DNA from: Natronoarchaeum mannanilyticum
Lineage (GTDB): Archaea; Halobacteriota; Halobacteria; Halobacteriales; Natronoarchaeaceae
NCBI RefSeq assembly: GCF_039522665.1
Contig: NZ_BAAADV010000007.1
Location: 186,001-250,000, forward strand
Direction: 5' to 3'
Length of the DNA stretch: 64,000 bases
Below, piece by piece: positions 50,934 through 61,766 of the stretch; the stretch's first letter is position 1; each line of letters starts with the position of its first letter. The notes beneath the pieces are model-generated. The model was not told where the DNA came from. It saw only the letters and a program-made list of their open reading frames with translations, and did not search any database. A program made the translations under genes and the position numbers.

Positions 50934-52262
50934 TCAAAAGTCGGCGAGCGACGCCTGGCCCGAGACGTCGGAGTCGCCGGCCTCCCGTTCGGCGTCGTTC
51001 GATCCGGCGTCGTCGGCTTCGACGTTGTCCGACACGCCCTCGCCGTCCGTCACGTCGGCGTCGGTCGACGCGTCGTCCGCCCCGCCGTCGGTGGCCCCTT
51101 CGGGCGCGTCCCAACCCGTCAATCGGGACTGCTCCCCGCCGGCGAACGAGAGGTTCGACACTCTGACGCCGACTTTTCGAACTGCTTCGTCCTCGAACTC
51201 CTCGAACAGATCCAGCGCGATGTCCTCGACGAGATCGGCGTCCTCGACGGGCCCCGGGAGCGAGCGCTCGCGCGTGTTGATGTCGTACGGCGGCGTCACG
51301 GCCTTGACGCCGATCGTCCGGTACTGGGCGCCCTGGCGCTCGGCGCGGTCGGCCACCGCCTCCGCGAGCGCCCGGAGCTGGTCGCGCTTGCGGTCGGGTT
51401 CCTCGACGGCCTCGGCGAACGCCGACTCCCGCGAGAGGCTCTTGGGATCGCCCGTCGGCGTCACCGCGCGGTCGTCGGCGCCGCGCGCGCGGTCGTACAG
51501 TTCCCGGCCCCGCTCGCCGAACCGCGATTCCAGCTCGTGGGGATCTGCGTCGGCGAGGTCGCCGGCCGTCTCGATGCCCAGTTCGCGAAGCGTCCGAGCC
51601 GTCACGGGCCCAACACCGTGAACCTCCTCGACGTCGAGCGGCGCGAAGAAGTCCGCGACCTCGCCGGGCTCGATCACGACGAGGCCGTCGGGCTTGTCGC
51701 GGTCGCTGGCGACCTTCGCGGCGCTCAGCGTCGGCGCGACGCCGACGCTCGCCACGACGCCGACCTCGCGCTCGATTCGGTTTTTCACGTGGCGAGCGAA
51801 CCCGTCGACGACCTCCCAGCCGGTGCGGTCGGTGACGTCGAGGTACGCCTCGTCGATGCTGACCTCGCGGACCACGTCGGCGCAGTCGTGGAGGATCGCC
51901 TTGACTTCGCTCGCAATCTCCGAGTAGTAGTCCAGATCGACCGGCCGGTAGTAGCCCGCGGGGTCGTCCGTGGCGACCTCGTCGTCGGCGTCCGCCCGCC
52001 GCGGCAGTCGCTCCAGCGCCGTCGAGATGGCCTGGGCGCTCTCGACGCCGTACTCGCGGGCCTCGTAGCTCGCCGTCGCGACTGCGCCGACGTCGTCGTC
52101 GGGCTCGTACCCCATCCCGACGACGAGCGGTTCGCCCTCCAGCTCGGGCTCGCGCAGTCGCTCGCAGGCCGCGTAGAAGCAGTCCATGTCGACGTGGAGG
52201 ACGATCTGGTCGGGCGCGCCGTCGTCGACGCCCGGCAGCGTTCCGCCCCCCTGTTCGGTCAT
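50934..52262 (-). CDS. dinB: DNA polymerase IV (Y-family, DinB)
   Basis: 442 aa. The palm carries HVDMDCFYAACE and the catalytic pair in VSIDEAYLDVT; the helix-hairpin-helix thumb is EVHGVGPVTARTLRELG; and the little finger ends with RVSNLSF. The acidic tail (about 385-430) ends in QASLADF, a PIP-box for binding PCNA. It performs translesion synthesis. ATG at 52262 (MTEQGGG) follows an AAGTTTAACG box (about 52286-52294); open sequence further upstream belongs to the antisense of pstS and is not coding. Confidence 0.95.
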   Translation of the reverse strand: MTEQGGGTLPGVDDGAPDQIVLHVDMDCFYAACERLREPELEGEPLVVGMGYEPDDDVGAVATASYEAREYGVESAQAISTALERLPRRADADDEVATDDPAGYYRPVDLDYYSEIASEVKAILHDCADVVREVSIDEAYLDVTDRTGWEVVDGFARHVKNRIEREVGVVASVGVAPTLSAAKVASDRDKPDGLVVIEPGEVADFFAPLDVEEVHGVGPVTARTLRELGIETAGDLADADPHELESRFGERGRELYDRARGADDRAVTPTGDPKSLSRESAFAEAVEEPDRKRDQLRALAEAVADRAERQGAQYRTIGVKAVTPPYDINTRERSLPGPVEDADLVEDIALDLFEEFEDEAVRKVGVRVSNLSFAGGEQSRLTGWDAPEGATDGGADDASTDADVTDGEGVSDNVEADDAGSNDAEREAGDSDVSGQASLADF

Positions 52263-52451
52263 ACCTGTGACTTGTGCCGGCCGCTCGTTAAACTTCTTGC
52301 TCTCGTTGGTCTGTCGGTACCGAGATCGAATCTGTCGACAGTCGCTCAGCAGACGAACGTCGCTCCGGCGACGCCCAGTCCGAACCGGACGACGCCCGGG
52401 AACGAACGGCTTCGTACCGGTACATAGCCGTACGCGCGGCTCCGTCGCCGA

Positions 52452-52471
52452 ACATATAAAAATTATAACAC
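52452..52471 (+). promoter_or_regulatory. Promoter of the pstSCAB operon
   Basis: Two adjoining AT boxes (CATATAAAAA and ATTATAACAC, 52453-52471) lie 30-50 nt before the pstS ATG, the only AT-rich island in the 240-bp gap after dinB. Two overlapping TATA elements may give alternative start sites. Confidence 0.6.
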
Positions 52472-52502
52472 TACTTGTAGGGGCGGGGTCACTGTTCACT
52501 CG

Positions 52503-53573
52503 ATGGCACCCAACCGATCCGACGCCGACCGGTCGATCGCCTCCCGACGAACGTTCCTCGCGGGCGCAGGAAGCGCAGGCGCGCTCGCTCTCGCCGGCTG
52601 TCTCGGACAGGGCGAAGAAGGAGATGACGGAGACATGGCGCCGCTGACGGCCGACGGCTCCTCGACGGTGTATCCGATCACCAGCCAGGCCGGCTCCCTC
52701 TGGAACGGGAACGCTCCCGCGTCCGACGAGGAGTACTGGGGCCCCGGTCAGTACGGCATCGACACGGACAAGAACATGGCCGACTACTGGGCGGGCCTGT
52801 ACGGCTTCGAGCCCAGCGGCGAGGAGGGGACGCCGCCGTTCTACACCAGCATCGGGCTGAACCACACCGGCGTCGGCCTCGAGAAACTGGAGCGAGGACA
52901 GGTCGACATCGGCGACGCCAGCGCGCCGGTCAGCGCGGAGTTCCCCGACCGGAGCGAGGAGGAACTCGAAGATTTCACCGACCACGTCGTCGCCGTCGAC
53001 GCCCAGCCGATCGTCGTGAGCCAGGAGATCTACGACGCGGGCGTGACCGAACTGACGCTGACGGACATCCAGGACATCTACCAGAACCGAGTCACCAACT
53101 GGTCCGAGCTCGGCGGCCCGGACCGCAAGATTCAGGCGATCGGTCGCGCGGAAGGCTCCGGGACCGACACCTCGTTTCGCAACAACGTGCTCGGCGACCC
53201 CGACGCGTCGATGTCCGGCGTCGACAGCCGCCACGGTCAGAACCAGCAGGTCAAGACCGTCGTCGACGAGGCCGACAACGCGGTCGCCTACATCGCGCTG
53301 GCGTTCGTCGACGACACGACGCCCGCGATCGACCTCGAGATCGACGGCGAGCTCTACGAGTACCCCGACGACTTCGGGTCGCTCGACTACCCGCTCGCGC
53401 GCGCGCTCCACACCTACACCTGGGACGGGACGTCGAACAAGGAGGCGGCGTTCATCCGGATGATCCTCCACGAGTACGGACAGCAGATGTTCGTCGAAAC
53501 GGCCGACTACCTGCCCCTGACCGAGGAGCGCCGGCAGGAGGAGCTCGACAAGCTCCCCGAGCCGACGAACTGA
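52503..53573 (+). CDS. pstS: Phosphate ABC transporter substrate-binding lipoprotein PstS
   Basis: 356 aa. A Tat-lipoprotein signal (SRRTFLAGAGSAGALALAGC, lipobox Cys33) is followed by the PstS fold: ADGSSTVYPITSQ at the phosphate-binding N-terminus, DIGDASAPVS and the AEGSGTDTSF phosphate loop. It captures phosphate outside the cell and hands it to PstCA. Confidence 0.95.
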   Translation: MAPNRSDADRSIASRRTFLAGAGSAGALALAGCLGQGEEGDDGDMAPLTADGSSTVYPITSQAGSLWNGNAPASDEEYWGPGQYGIDTDKNMADYWAGLYGFEPSGEEGTPPFYTSIGLNHTGVGLEKLERGQVDIGDASAPVSAEFPDRSEEELEDFTDHVVAVDAQPIVVSQEIYDAGVTELTLTDIQDIYQNRVTNWSELGGPDRKIQAIGRAEGSGTDTSFRNNVLGDPDASMSGVDSRHGQNQQVKTVVDEADNAVAYIALAFVDDTTPAIDLEIDGELYEYPDDFGSLDYPLARALHTYTWDGTSNKEAAFIRMILHEYGQQMFVETADYLPLTEERRQEELDKLPEPTN

Positions 53574-53637
53574 GCTGGCGCTCCGCCCGACGGCCGCGTA
53601 TTTATACGAAATTATATGAGACTGATACGATACGATA

Positions 53638-54774
53638 ATGAGTAGTCCATCACCGTTCGACCACGAGACCCCGATACGTCGGGTCCCGGAGACGTGGCTG
53701 CGTCGGATCCGGGAGACCGACGACGCCGTCGTCGCGCTGTTCGGGATCGGCGGGGGCTGTCTCGTCGCCGGCTTCGCCCTGTTCCTCGCCAACTCGACGC
53801 TGGCGGCGATTCCGCTCCTCGGATTCCTGGGCGCGATCGCGTACGGCTGGCGCGCACACGAGCCGGTAACGGCGCGCGCGCTGACGTTCCTCGCGACCGC
53901 GTCGACGATCCTCATCCTCGGGCTGATCGCCGTGTTCGTGATCTACGAGGCGCTCCCGGTCTTCCAGCTGATGGGGATGAAGCTGTTCGGGTTCACGGAG
54001 CCCGTCGAAGTGTTGGGCGTCCAGGTGTTGCCCGGCGTCGAGTCCTACTGGGACACGCGCGCCCACGTGTACTCGATGATCCCGATGATCTACGGGACGC
54101 TCGTGACGACGCTGATCGCGACCGCGATCGCGGCGCCGCTTGGCATCGCCGCGGCGCTGTTCCTCGCGGAGATCGCCCCGCCGATCGTCCGCGAGACCGT
54201 GAAACCCGGCGTGGAGATCCTCGCGGGGATCCCCTCGATCGTCTACGGCTACCTGGGGTTCGTGACGCTGAACTCCTTCCTCTACGAGAACCTCGAGATG
54301 GCGAACCTCGGGAGCCTGTTCCTGGTCGGGCTCGTGATCGGCGTGATGGCGCTCCCGACGGTGACCTCCGTCGCGGAGGACGCGCTCACGAGCGTTCCCG
54401 CGAGCATGCGCGACGGGGCGATCGCCCTCGGTTCGACCGAGTGGCAGACGATGAAGAGCATCACGCTCCCGGCCGCGCTGTCGGGCGTCTCAGCCGCGGT
54501 GTTGCTCGGCATCGGCCGCGCTGTCGGCGAGACGATGGCCGCGACGGTCATCCTCGGCCACAGTCAGCGACTGCCTGACCCGCTGCAGGACGTCTTCGAC
54601 AACACCGAGACGCTGACGAGCCTCATCGCCAGCCAGTACGGTAACGCGGAAGGCACCCACATGAGCGCGCTGTTCGTCGCGGGCGTCGTCCTGTTCGTGA
54701 CCGTGCTGGTGCTCAGCGTCGGCGCTCGACGCGTCGAGCTCAGGATGGAGCGCAAGCTCGGTGGTCAGGAATGA
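53638..54774 (+). CDS. pstC: Phosphate ABC transporter permease PstC
   Basis: 378 aa, about eight hydrophobic segments; the binding-protein-dependent transport signature is [22 protein letters not shown] (EAA loop). The segment [16 protein letters not shown] is diagnostic for PstC/PstA. It starts 64 nt after pstS and overlaps pstA by ATGA. Confidence 0.95.
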   Translation: MSSPSPFDHETPIRRVPETWLRRIRETDDAVVALFGIGGGCLVAGFALFLANSTLAAIPLLGFLGAIAYGWRAHEPVTARALTFLATASTILILGLIAVFVIYEALPVFQLMGMKLFGFTEPVEVLGVQVLPGVESYWDTRAHVYSMIPMIYGTLVTTLIATAIAAPLGIAAALFLAEIAPPIVRETVKPGVEILAGIPSIVYGYLGFVTLNSFLYENLEMANLGSLFLVGLVIGVMALPTVTSVAEDALTSVPASMRDGAIALGSTEWQTMKSITLPAALSGVSAAVLLGIGRAVGETMAATVILGHSQRLPDPLQDVFDNTETLTSLIASQYGNAEGTHMSALFVAGVVLFVTVLVLSVGARRVELRMERKLGGQE

Positions 54775-56321
54775 GCGACGCCTACGAGACCGACCTCGTC
54801 GTCGGCGAGCGGGACCTCGACGGACGGCTCGCGTCGGTCGCGGTCGGCGTCAGTCTGGTGACGTTCCTGCTGTCGTTCGCGAGCGTCGCCCGGATCGTGA
54901 CCGAGGAGACCTCGCTGTTCGGGCTGGGGCTGTACGATCTCCTCGCGGTCGGCGTGCTGATCGCCGGCGGCTGCGTCGCCGTGCTCGGCGTCGGCTCTCG
55001 CGTCGGCGTCTTCGAGACGACGCCGGACGACACTCCCGGGCTGGTGACCGCCGCGCTGTTCGGTCTCGGCGCGTTCGTCGTCGTCGGGCTCGTCGCCACC
55101 GAGACGATCGGACTCGGCACCGTGCTGTGGATTCCGGCGGCGCTGCTCGCCGGCGGGCTCACGACGATCGGCGTCGCACTGACGCCCGAAGACGTCGGGT
55201 CGACGGTCCCGGTCGGCGTCGCGACGACGTTCGTCGCGGCGCTCGTCCTCGGAGACGTCCTGGCGCCGGGGTTCGCGTGGCAGCCCGAAGGGTTCTCGGC
55301 GACGTTCACAGGGTCGATGGTCGCCCCGGTGGTCCTCGGCGTCGCGGCGCTGCTGGCCGCGTGGGCGGGCGCGAAAGCCTACGAGGGCTACGGGAGCAGG
55401 GGGCGCCAGTCGGGCGCGTACCTGCTCGTCGGCGTCAACGCGGTCGCGATCCTCTCACTGCTCGTCGGCTTGCTCCTGTTCATCGGATCGAAGGGGATCG
55501 GGCCGGCGTTCCGGGGCTTCTCCCTGATCCCGTTCGAGTGGCCGTTCGTGACGAACGGCTACTCGTTCCGACCCGAGGTGATAAACGGGGTGTTCCCCGC
55601 GATCATGGGGACGATCTGGCTCGTGATCGGCGCCGTCATCACGGGCGTACCAATCGCGGTCGCCGCGGCGATCTTCCTCACGGAGTACGCCGAGCAGGGC
55701 CGGTTCGTCGGCGCGGTCGAGATCGCCACGAACGGCCTCTGGAGCACGCCGAGCGTCGTCTACGGGCTGTTCGGCTACGCGTTCCTCGTGCCGCGACTCG
55801 GCGGCACGACGACGCTCGCCGCGGGGATGCTCGTCCTCGGGTTCATGCTGATGCCGCTGTGTCTCATCACGGCCCGCGAGGCGATCAAGTCCGTCCCCGA
55901 CGAGTACCGCGACGCCAGCGCCGCTCTCGGCGTCAGCCGCTGGCAGACCATCCGGAGCGTGGTGCTCCCCGCCGCGATGCCGGGGATCCTCACCGGCGTC
56001 ATCCTCGGCGTCGGCCGGATCGCCGGCGAGACGGCGCCGATCCTGCTGGTGATGGCCGGCGGGCTCCGGGACGACGCGCCGAACGTGCTCGCGTCCTTCC
56101 ACTTCACGAGCACGCCACCGTTCGTGGGCAACGACGCCCTGCTCCAGAGCGCCCCGGCGCTCCCCTACCAGCTGTACGCGACGATCACGGCTGGCGTATC
56201 CGCGGAGAACGCCGAGGCGTTCGGCTGGGCGACGGCGTTCGTGCTCCTGCTCGTGGTGCTGTCGTTCTACGCGCTCGGTATCGCGTCTCGAATCTACTTC
56301 CGACGGAGGCTCAACGCATGA
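54771..56321 (+). CDS. pstA: Phosphate ABC transporter permease PstA
   Basis: 516 aa, longer than usual because of about five extra N-terminal membrane segments (residues 1-190). The canonical permease core follows ([23 protein letters not shown] loop [22 protein letters not shown]). Its ends overlap pstC and pstB by four bases each, so the operon is translationally coupled. Confidence 0.94.
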   Translation: MSDAYETDLVVGERDLDGRLASVAVGVSLVTFLLSFASVARIVTEETSLFGLGLYDLLAVGVLIAGGCVAVLGVGSRVGVFETTPDDTPGLVTAALFGLGAFVVVGLVATETIGLGTVLWIPAALLAGGLTTIGVALTPEDVGSTVPVGVATTFVAALVLGDVLAPGFAWQPEGFSATFTGSMVAPVVLGVAALLAAWAGAKAYEGYGSRGRQSGAYLLVGVNAVAILSLLVGLLLFIGSKGIGPAFRGFSLIPFEWPFVTNGYSFRPEVINGVFPAIMGTIWLVIGAVITGVPIAVAAAIFLTEYAEQGRFVGAVEIATNGLWSTPSVVYGLFGYAFLVPRLGGTTTLAAGMLVLGFMLMPLCLITAREAIKSVPDEYRDASAALGVSRWQTIRSVVLPAAMPGILTGVILGVGRIAGETAPILLVMAGGLRDDAPNVLASFHFTSTPPFVGNDALLQSAPALPYQLYATITAGVSAENAEAFGWATAFVLLLVVLSFYALGIASRIYFRRRLNA

Positions 56322-57247
56322 GTGAAACGACGACAATCGACACGGAGACGACAGGAGAATCGCAGCGCACGACGACGGACAAATCCCAACGCACGACGGC
56401 GGGCGAGAGCGCCGAGACGGTCCAGTCGGAGTGGGCCGAGTACCAGTTCGAGGGCGAGCCCAAGCTGTCGGTGGAGAGCCTGGACGTCCACTACGGCGAC
56501 GATCGGGCGCTCGACGACGTCTCGATCGACATCCCCGAGGAGAGCGTGACCGCGCTCATCGGTCCGTCGGGCTGCGGCAAGTCGACGTTCCTCAGGTGTC
56601 TCAACCGGATGAACGACCGAATTCGGTCGGCGACCGTCGACGGGCAGGTCCGCTACGAGGGGCAGGACATCTACCGCGACGACGTCGACCTCGTGGAGTT
56701 GCGACAGCGCGTCGGGATGGTGTTCCAGTCACCCAACCCGTTTCCGAAGTCGATCCGCGACAACATCGCGTACGGCCCGCGCAAGCACGGGGACGTCCGC
56801 ACCGGGCTGCTCGCGAAGCTCACCGGACGCGACGACGAGGAGCGCGAGCTCGAAATCGTCGAGCGTTGCCTGCGAAAAGCGGCGCTGTGGGACGAAGTCG
56901 AGGATCGGCTCGACGACAACGCGCTGGGGCTCTCGGGCGGTCAGCAGCAGCGTCTCTGCATCGCGCGCTGCCTGGCGGTCGACCCCGACGTGATCCTGAT
57001 GGACGAGCCGGCCAGCGCGCTCGATCCCGTCGCGACGGCGAAGATCGAGGATCTGATCGAGGAGCTCGCCGAGGAGTACACCGTCATCGTGGTCACCCAC
57101 AACATGCAGCAGGCCGCGCGGATCAGCGACCAGACCGCGGTGTTTCTCACCGGCGGCCAGCTCGTCGAGTACGACCGGACCGAGAAGATCTTCGAGAACC
57201 CCGAGAGCGACCGGGTCGAGGACTACGTCACCGGCAAGTTCGGATAA
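56318..57247 (+). CDS. pstB: Phosphate ABC transporter ATPase PstB
   Basis: 309 aa with a Thr/Ser-rich N-terminal extension (1-40). The ATPase has Walker [10 protein letters not shown], signature LSGGQQQRL, Walker [13 protein letters not shown] and the switch histidine VVTHNMQQA. It drives phosphate import through PstCA. ATG at 56318 has GGAGG upstream and overlaps the pstA stop. No phoU follows, unlike many haloarchaeal pst operons. Confidence 0.96.
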   Translation: MSETTTIDTETTGESQRTTTDKSQRTTAGESAETVQSEWAEYQFEGEPKLSVESLDVHYGDDRALDDVSIDIPEESVTALIGPSGCGKSTFLRCLNRMNDRIRSATVDGQVRYEGQDIYRDDVDLVELRQRVGMVFQSPNPFPKSIRDNIAYGPRKHGDVRTGLLAKLTGRDDEERELEIVERCLRKAALWDEVEDRLDDNALGLSGGQQQRLCIARCLAVDPDVILMDEPASALDPVATAKIEDLIEELAEEYTVIVVTHNMQQAARISDQTAVFLTGGQLVEYDRTEKIFENPESDRVEDYVTGKFG

Positions 57248-57306
57248 CCGCGGTCGTCGCCGCGGCCGCCGAAGGATTTTCCTGCCGTCCGCGCGGGCAC
57301 GGAGGT

Positions 57307-58938
57307 ATGCCGGACGCCGACCCCGACCTCGACCGCTTTACCTCCCGCCGATCGACCGTCTACGCGCCGAACGGCATCGTCGCGACGAGCCAGCCCCTCG
57401 CCGCTGAAGCCGGAATCGAACTCCTGCGATCTGGCGGCAACGCGTTCGACGCCGCCGTCGCGACCGCCGCCGCGCTCAACGTCGTCGAGCCGACCAGCAC
57501 CGGCCTCGGGGGCGACGTGTTCGCCCTCTACCGGACCGCGGACGGCGACGTCGGCGCGATGCGGAGCTGCGGCGGCGCGCCCGGCGAGGCGACGCTGGAA
57601 CGCGTCCGCGACGCCGTCGCGACCGAGCGGGACGCCGACCCCGAGGACGTGACGATGCCGAAGACCGGGCCGCACACTGTCACCGTTCCCGGGACGGCCC
57701 GGGGCTGGGAGGCGACCGTCGAGGAACTCGGCCGAGGCACGCTGGCCGACGCGCTCGACCCCGCGATCCGGTACGCCACCGAGGGCTACCCGGTCTCGGA
57801 GGTGATCGCCGACGCGTGGGCACACGGCGAGGAGCTGTTCGAGGACGCCAACGCCCGCGAGGCCTACCTCGTCGACGGCGAACGCGCCCCCGAGGTCGGC
57901 GAGACGGTGCGCCTGCCCGAGCTGGGCGAGACGATGGAGCGGATCGCCGAGGACGGGGCGGACGTCGTCTACGAAGGCCCGATCGGCGAGCAGATCGTCG
58001 ACGCGGTGCGGTCGAAAGGCGGCTTCCTCTCGGCGTCGGACCTCGCCGCGTTCGAGCCCGAGTTCGTCGAACCCGTCAGCGCGACGTACCGCGGGACCGA
58101 GGTGTACGAGCTACCCCCGAACAACCAGGGGCTGATCGCGCTGGAGGCGCTGAAACTCGCCGAGGAACTGAGAGCGGGCGACGAGCCGTACGATGCGCCC
58201 GAGCGCGTCCACAAATTCGCCGAAGCGACGAAGCTCGCGTTCCACGACGGCCACCGGTACGTCACCGACCCCGAGTACGAGTCGATCCCGCCGCTGCTCG
58301 ACGACGACTACGTCCGCGAGCGCGCCGACGAGGTCGGCCGCGAGGCGCTCGACGACGTCTCATTCGGCGCGCCGCGGGGCGCCGGCGAGGACGCCGACAC
58401 CGTTTTGCTGACCGCGGCCGACGACGAGGGCAACGTCGTCTCCTACATCAACTCTCGGTTCGCGGGCTTCGGCAGCGGCATCGTCGCAGGCGACACCGGC
58501 ATCGCGCTCCAGAACCGCGGCTGGTCGTTCTCGCTCGATCCGGACCATCCCAACCGGCTCGAACCGGGAAAGCGCCCGTTCCACACGCTGATCCCCGCCC
58601 TCGCGCAGTTCGGCGACGACGACTGGGCCGCGTTCGGCGTCATGGGCGGGTACATGCAGCCCCAGGGCCACGTCCAGGTGCTGTCTAATCTCGTCGACTA
58701 CGGAATGGGGCTCCAGCGCGCGCTCGACGAACCACGCTGGCGCTACCGCGAAGACGGCCAGCTCGCCGTCGAGGGGCGGTTCGACGGCAACCTGGCGACG
58801 AAACTGGTGCGCAAAGGGCACGACGTCACGGTGCTGGAACCGGCGACGTTCGGCGGCGCCCAGATCGTCCGGAACCGCGAGGGGACGCTCTCGGGCGCGA
58901 CCGAGCCGCGCAAGGACGGCACCGTCGCCGGCTACTGA
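57307..58938 (+). CDS. ggt: Gamma-glutamyltransferase
   Basis: 543 aa single precursor of the Ntn-hydrolase GGT family. Conserved parts are GGNAFDAAVATAAALNVVEP, GLGGDVFALY, TVPGTARGWE and the processing site DADTVLLTAADDEGNVVSYI (Thr as nucleophile). NSRFAGFGSGIV and FHTLIPAL close the active site. No signal peptide is visible, so it may act in the cytoplasm, on gamma-glutamyl compounds such as gamma-glutamylcysteine, the haloarchaeal thiol. It starts 59 nt after pstB with GGAGGT close to the ATG. Confidence 0.92.
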   Translation: MPDADPDLDRFTSRRSTVYAPNGIVATSQPLAAEAGIELLRSGGNAFDAAVATAAALNVVEPTSTGLGGDVFALYRTADGDVGAMRSCGGAPGEATLERVRDAVATERDADPEDVTMPKTGPHTVTVPGTARGWEATVEELGRGTLADALDPAIRYATEGYPVSEVIADAWAHGEELFEDANAREAYLVDGERAPEVGETVRLPELGETMERIAEDGADVVYEGPIGEQIVDAVRSKGGFLSASDLAAFEPEFVEPVSATYRGTEVYELPPNNQGLIALEALKLAEELRAGDEPYDAPERVHKFAEATKLAFHDGHRYVTDPEYESIPPLLDDDYVRERADEVGREALDDVSFGAPRGAGEDADTVLLTAADDEGNVVSYINSRFAGFGSGIVAGDTGIALQNRGWSFSLDPDHPNRLEPGKRPFHTLIPALAQFGDDDWAAFGVMGGYMQPQGHVQVLSNLVDYGMGLQRALDEPRWRYREDGQLAVEGRFDGNLATKLVRKGHDVTVLEPATFGGAQIVRNREGTLSGATEPRKDGTVAGY

Positions 58939-58975
58939 GTGCAGACGATCGTACCCCCGGCGATCGGTCGACCGC

Positions 58976-59113
58976 TCAGGCCTGCCACGCTCGGTGCATC
59001 GTGGTGTCCGATCGGATCCAGGCGTCGTCGTTCTCGGCGTCGAAGATCTCGATGTCGCCGTTCTCGGTCTCGCGGCCCTGGTATCTGCCCGGCTCGTCTG
59101 ATCGTTCTGCCAT
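58976..59113 (-). CDS. 45-residue DUF7331-type protein
   Basis: Short ORF on the minus strand. It begins MAERSDEPGRYQGRETENGD, continues through DIEIFDAENDDAWIRSD and ends TTMHRAWQA. The tryptophan-containing ending and the spacing fit a small haloarchaeal family often annotated DUF7331. Codon bias is that of real genes. Function unknown. Confidence 0.75.
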   Translation of the reverse strand: MAERSDEPGRYQGRETENGDIEIFDAENDDAWIRSDTTMHRAWQA

Positions 59114-59210
59114 CCTACCGGACACAGTAAGCTGGTACTACATGAGAGTAACGGCAGGCTGGACGCCGTGAACCAGTTACCGATCAACAAAAAAGAGACG
59201 CCGATCGCCG

Positions 59211-60176
59211 TCAGTCGGCTTCTTCGGACACCGCGCCGGCTTTGACCTTCTCGACCTCGACGCCGACGTCCTCGGGCGTGATGGTGTCGGGCAGCGCCTC
59301 GTCGCGCTCGCCGGTCACGTCCGCGAGGATCTCCTTGAGGTAGGCGTTGAACAGCGTCGGGTTCTCGCTCATCGGGAAGTGACCGATGTCGGCCATCTCC
59401 ATGGCGGTCGCGCCCTCGCCGACGCCCTCGGCGATGTCGCGGGCGTCCTCCGGCGTCGTCAGGTAGTCGTACTCGCCGTTGATCGCGTACAGCGGCGTCT
59501 CGCTCGCGTCGATGCCGCTCAGCTTGTCGCGGTAGTCGTGGTCGACCGAGTAGTAGTACAGGTCGCCCTTGAACACGCCGTTGGCGCCCTGCTCGTAGTG
59601 GTACATCGTCTCCCGGCGAGCGTGCTCGGGTCCCTGGGGCGCCATCAGCCCCCAGCAGGAGTAGGCGTTGACCTCGGTCGTGTTGACCTCGGGGTGGTCG
59701 AGCCAGTCGATGTAGAAGCCGGGACTGTGCGCGCCGGCTTCGAGGCCGATGATCGCGCGGAACCGCTCGGGGTACCAGTCGGCCAGCTCCAGCGAGACGT
59801 TCCCGCCCATCGAGCAGCCCATGTAGATCGGGTCCTCGAGTTCGAGCGCGTCGGCGATGGCGACGATCCGCTCGGCGAACTCCTCGCCGGTCATCGAGTA
59901 GTCTTCCTCCCACCACTCCTGGCTCGTCGGCGGCGCCGACTTGCCGTGATACGGGAGGTCGTAGGCGATCACGCGGAACTCGTCGGTGATCTCCTCGTCG
60001 CGAAGCACCTCGCGCCACTCCTGGTTGTTACAGCCCGCGGTGTGCTGGCACAAAAGCGGGATGCCGTCCTCCGGGCCGTTCTCCTCGAAGTACACGCGGT
60101 GCTCGACGCCACCGATGTCGACGGTGACGTACCGGCCGGTGACCTCGTCGACGGCCTCGATCTCTTCGGCGCTCAT
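59211..60176 (-). CDS. Alpha/beta-hydrolase
   Basis: 321 aa. HTAGCNNQEW is the oxyanion loop region, YMGCSMGGNVSLEL the nucleophile elbow (Ser in GCSMGG), NGEYDYLTTPEDA the acid and MADIGHFPMSENP the histidine. It resembles meta-cleavage product or ester hydrolases acting on carbonyl compounds; the substrate is unknown. ATGA overlap with the SCP2-like gene shows the two are co-translated. Confidence 0.85.
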   Translation of the reverse strand: MSAEEIEAVDEVTGRYVTVDIGGVEHRVYFEENGPEDGIPLLCQHTAGCNNQEWREVLRDEEITDEFRVIAYDLPYHGKSAPPTSQEWWEEDYSMTGEEFAERIVAIADALELEDPIYMGCSMGGNVSLELADWYPERFRAIIGLEAGAHSPGFYIDWLDHPEVNTTEVNAYSCWGLMAPQGPEHARRETMYHYEQGANGVFKGDLYYYSVDHDYRDKLSGIDASETPLYAINGEYDYLTTPEDARDIAEGVGEGATAMEMADIGHFPMSENPTLFNAYLKEILADVTGERDEALPDTITPEDVGVEVEKVKAGAVSEEAD

Positions 60177-60604
60177 GATCCACCTCCGTCGTTGTGGGCC
60201 TCGCGCATCAGATCCAGCGCGCGCTGGAACGCCCGCAGGTTCTGGAAGATCTTCTTGTTGTCGCCCGTCAGTTCGAGGCGATTCTCCTCGTTCCGGACCG
60301 CCGCCCGGTAGTTCGAGGCGATGATCTCGTGGTTGAACGCCGGCGGCGTCTCCGCGACGAACTCCTCCCAGGTCTCGCGGTCGCCTTCGACGCCGAACTC
60401 CCAGCGGTTGTTCAGCGCCGGGTTCGGGACGACTTCCTCGACTTTCCCGCCGTCCATCTCGATCAGGAACCGCTCGTCGCCGATCTCGATGTAGAAATTC
60501 GTATCGAACTTGTCGTGGCCCCGAACCTCCATTTCAGGGTCCTCGTTGACCGTCTCCTTGTACCGCTCCCACCAGCCGTGGCTTGCGAACTCGGTCGTTG
60601 ACAC
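60173..60604 (-). CDS. SCP2-like sterol/lipid-carrier domain protein
   Basis: 143 aa from GTG at 60604. The pattern NFYIEIGDERFLIEMDGGKV, then WEFGVEGDRETWEEFVAETPP, fits the SCP2 (sterol carrier) fold, which binds acyl or hydrophobic molecules. The promoter element is TTTATCAGG, about 45-50 nt upstream. It is coupled to the downstream hydrolase, so it may hold that enzyme's hydrophobic substrate (inference). Confidence 0.7.
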   Translation of the reverse strand: MSTTEFASHGWWERYKETVNEDPEMEVRGHDKFDTNFYIEIGDERFLIEMDGGKVEEVVPNPALNNRWEFGVEGDRETWEEFVAETPPAFNHEIIASNYRAAVRNEENRLELTGDNKKIFQNLRAFQRALDLMREAHNDGGGS

Positions 60605-60836
60605 GTAGTATCACGCCCGTTCGGGCCCGCGTTGGTACCACCACGCGCCTGATAAACTGAGCCGATAGTTCTCCCCTTCGCGGCGCCGGTACACTGCGAG
60701 TACCGCGAGTAAGATCGGATTATCGACGGCGAGCGTGAATCCGCCCGGTGGACGATCCCGTTCGAGAGGCCGACGGCCGCGCGCCGTTCGGACGCAATGG
60801 GGAGATTCAAGAGGTCCCGGGGACGCCAGAATAACA

Positions 60837-61766
60837 ATGCGGCACGAGCACCTCGTAACGGCGAAACAGCTGTCCCGGGCGGACGTCGAGGCGGTTCTCG
60901 ACCGCGCGGCGGAGATCGCCGCGAACCCGGCGGCGGTTCGGGAGCGTCACTCCGACGCGCTGCTCGGCCTGCTCTTTTTCGAGCCGAGCACGCGAACGAA
61001 GATGAGCTTCGAGACGGCGATCAAGCGCCTCGGCGGCGACGTCGTCGACATGGGATCGGTCGACTCCTCCAGCGTCAAGAAAGGCGAGAGCCTCGCGGAC
61101 ACGGTCCGCGTCATCGAGGGGTACGCCGACGCGCTGGTCCTTCGTCACCCCCGTCAGGGGTCCGCCCAGATGGCCAGCGAGTTCGTCGACGTCCCGCTGG
61201 TCAACGCCGGCGACGGCGCGGGCCACCACCCCACGCAGACGCTGCTCGACCTGTACACGATGCGCGAGGCCGCCGACGGGCTGGACGATCTGACCGTCGG
61301 CATCATGGGCGACCTGAAGTACGGGCGAACCGTCCACTCGCTGGCGAACGTCCTGACGAACTTCGACGTCCGCCAGCACTTCGTCAGCCCCGAGAGCCTC
61401 AAGCTGCCCCGGAGCGTCCGCTACGACCTCCACGAGGCCGGCGCGAAGGTGCGGGAACACACGGACCTCGAAACGATCCTCCCCGAACTCGACGTGCTGT
61501 ACGTCACGCGGATCCAGCGCGAGCGGTTCCCCGACGAGAACGAGTACCGCGCCATCGCCGGCGAGTACCAGATCGACGAGGAAACCCTGGAGCAAGCCGA
61601 CGACGATCTCGTCGTGATGCACCCGCTCCCGCGCGTCGACGAGATCGCCCCCGAGATCGACGAGACCGACCACGCCCGCTACTTCGAGCAGGCCCACAAC
61701 GGCGTCCCGGTGCGGATGGCGCTGCTCGATATGCTCCTGGAGAACGCACGAGGTGACGCGGAATGA
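60837..61766 (+). CDS. pyrB: Aspartate carbamoyltransferase catalytic subunit
   Basis: 309 aa. Carbamoyl-phosphate site [13 protein letters not shown], active-site segments [27 protein letters not shown] and [10 protein letters not shown] are all intact. It catalyses the first committed step of pyrimidine synthesis. ATG at 60837 is used; the following pyrI overlaps by ATGA. Confidence 0.97.
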   Translation: MRHEHLVTAKQLSRADVEAVLDRAAEIAANPAAVRERHSDALLGLLFFEPSTRTKMSFETAIKRLGGDVVDMGSVDSSSVKKGESLADTVRVIEGYADALVLRHPRQGSAQMASEFVDVPLVNAGDGAGHHPTQTLLDLYTMREAADGLDDLTVGIMGDLKYGRTVHSLANVLTNFDVRQHFVSPESLKLPRSVRYDLHEAGAKVREHTDLETILPELDVLYVTRIQRERFPDENEYRAIAGEYQIDEETLEQADDDLVVMHPLPRVDEIAPEIDETDHARYFEQAHNGVPVRMALLDMLLENARGDAE

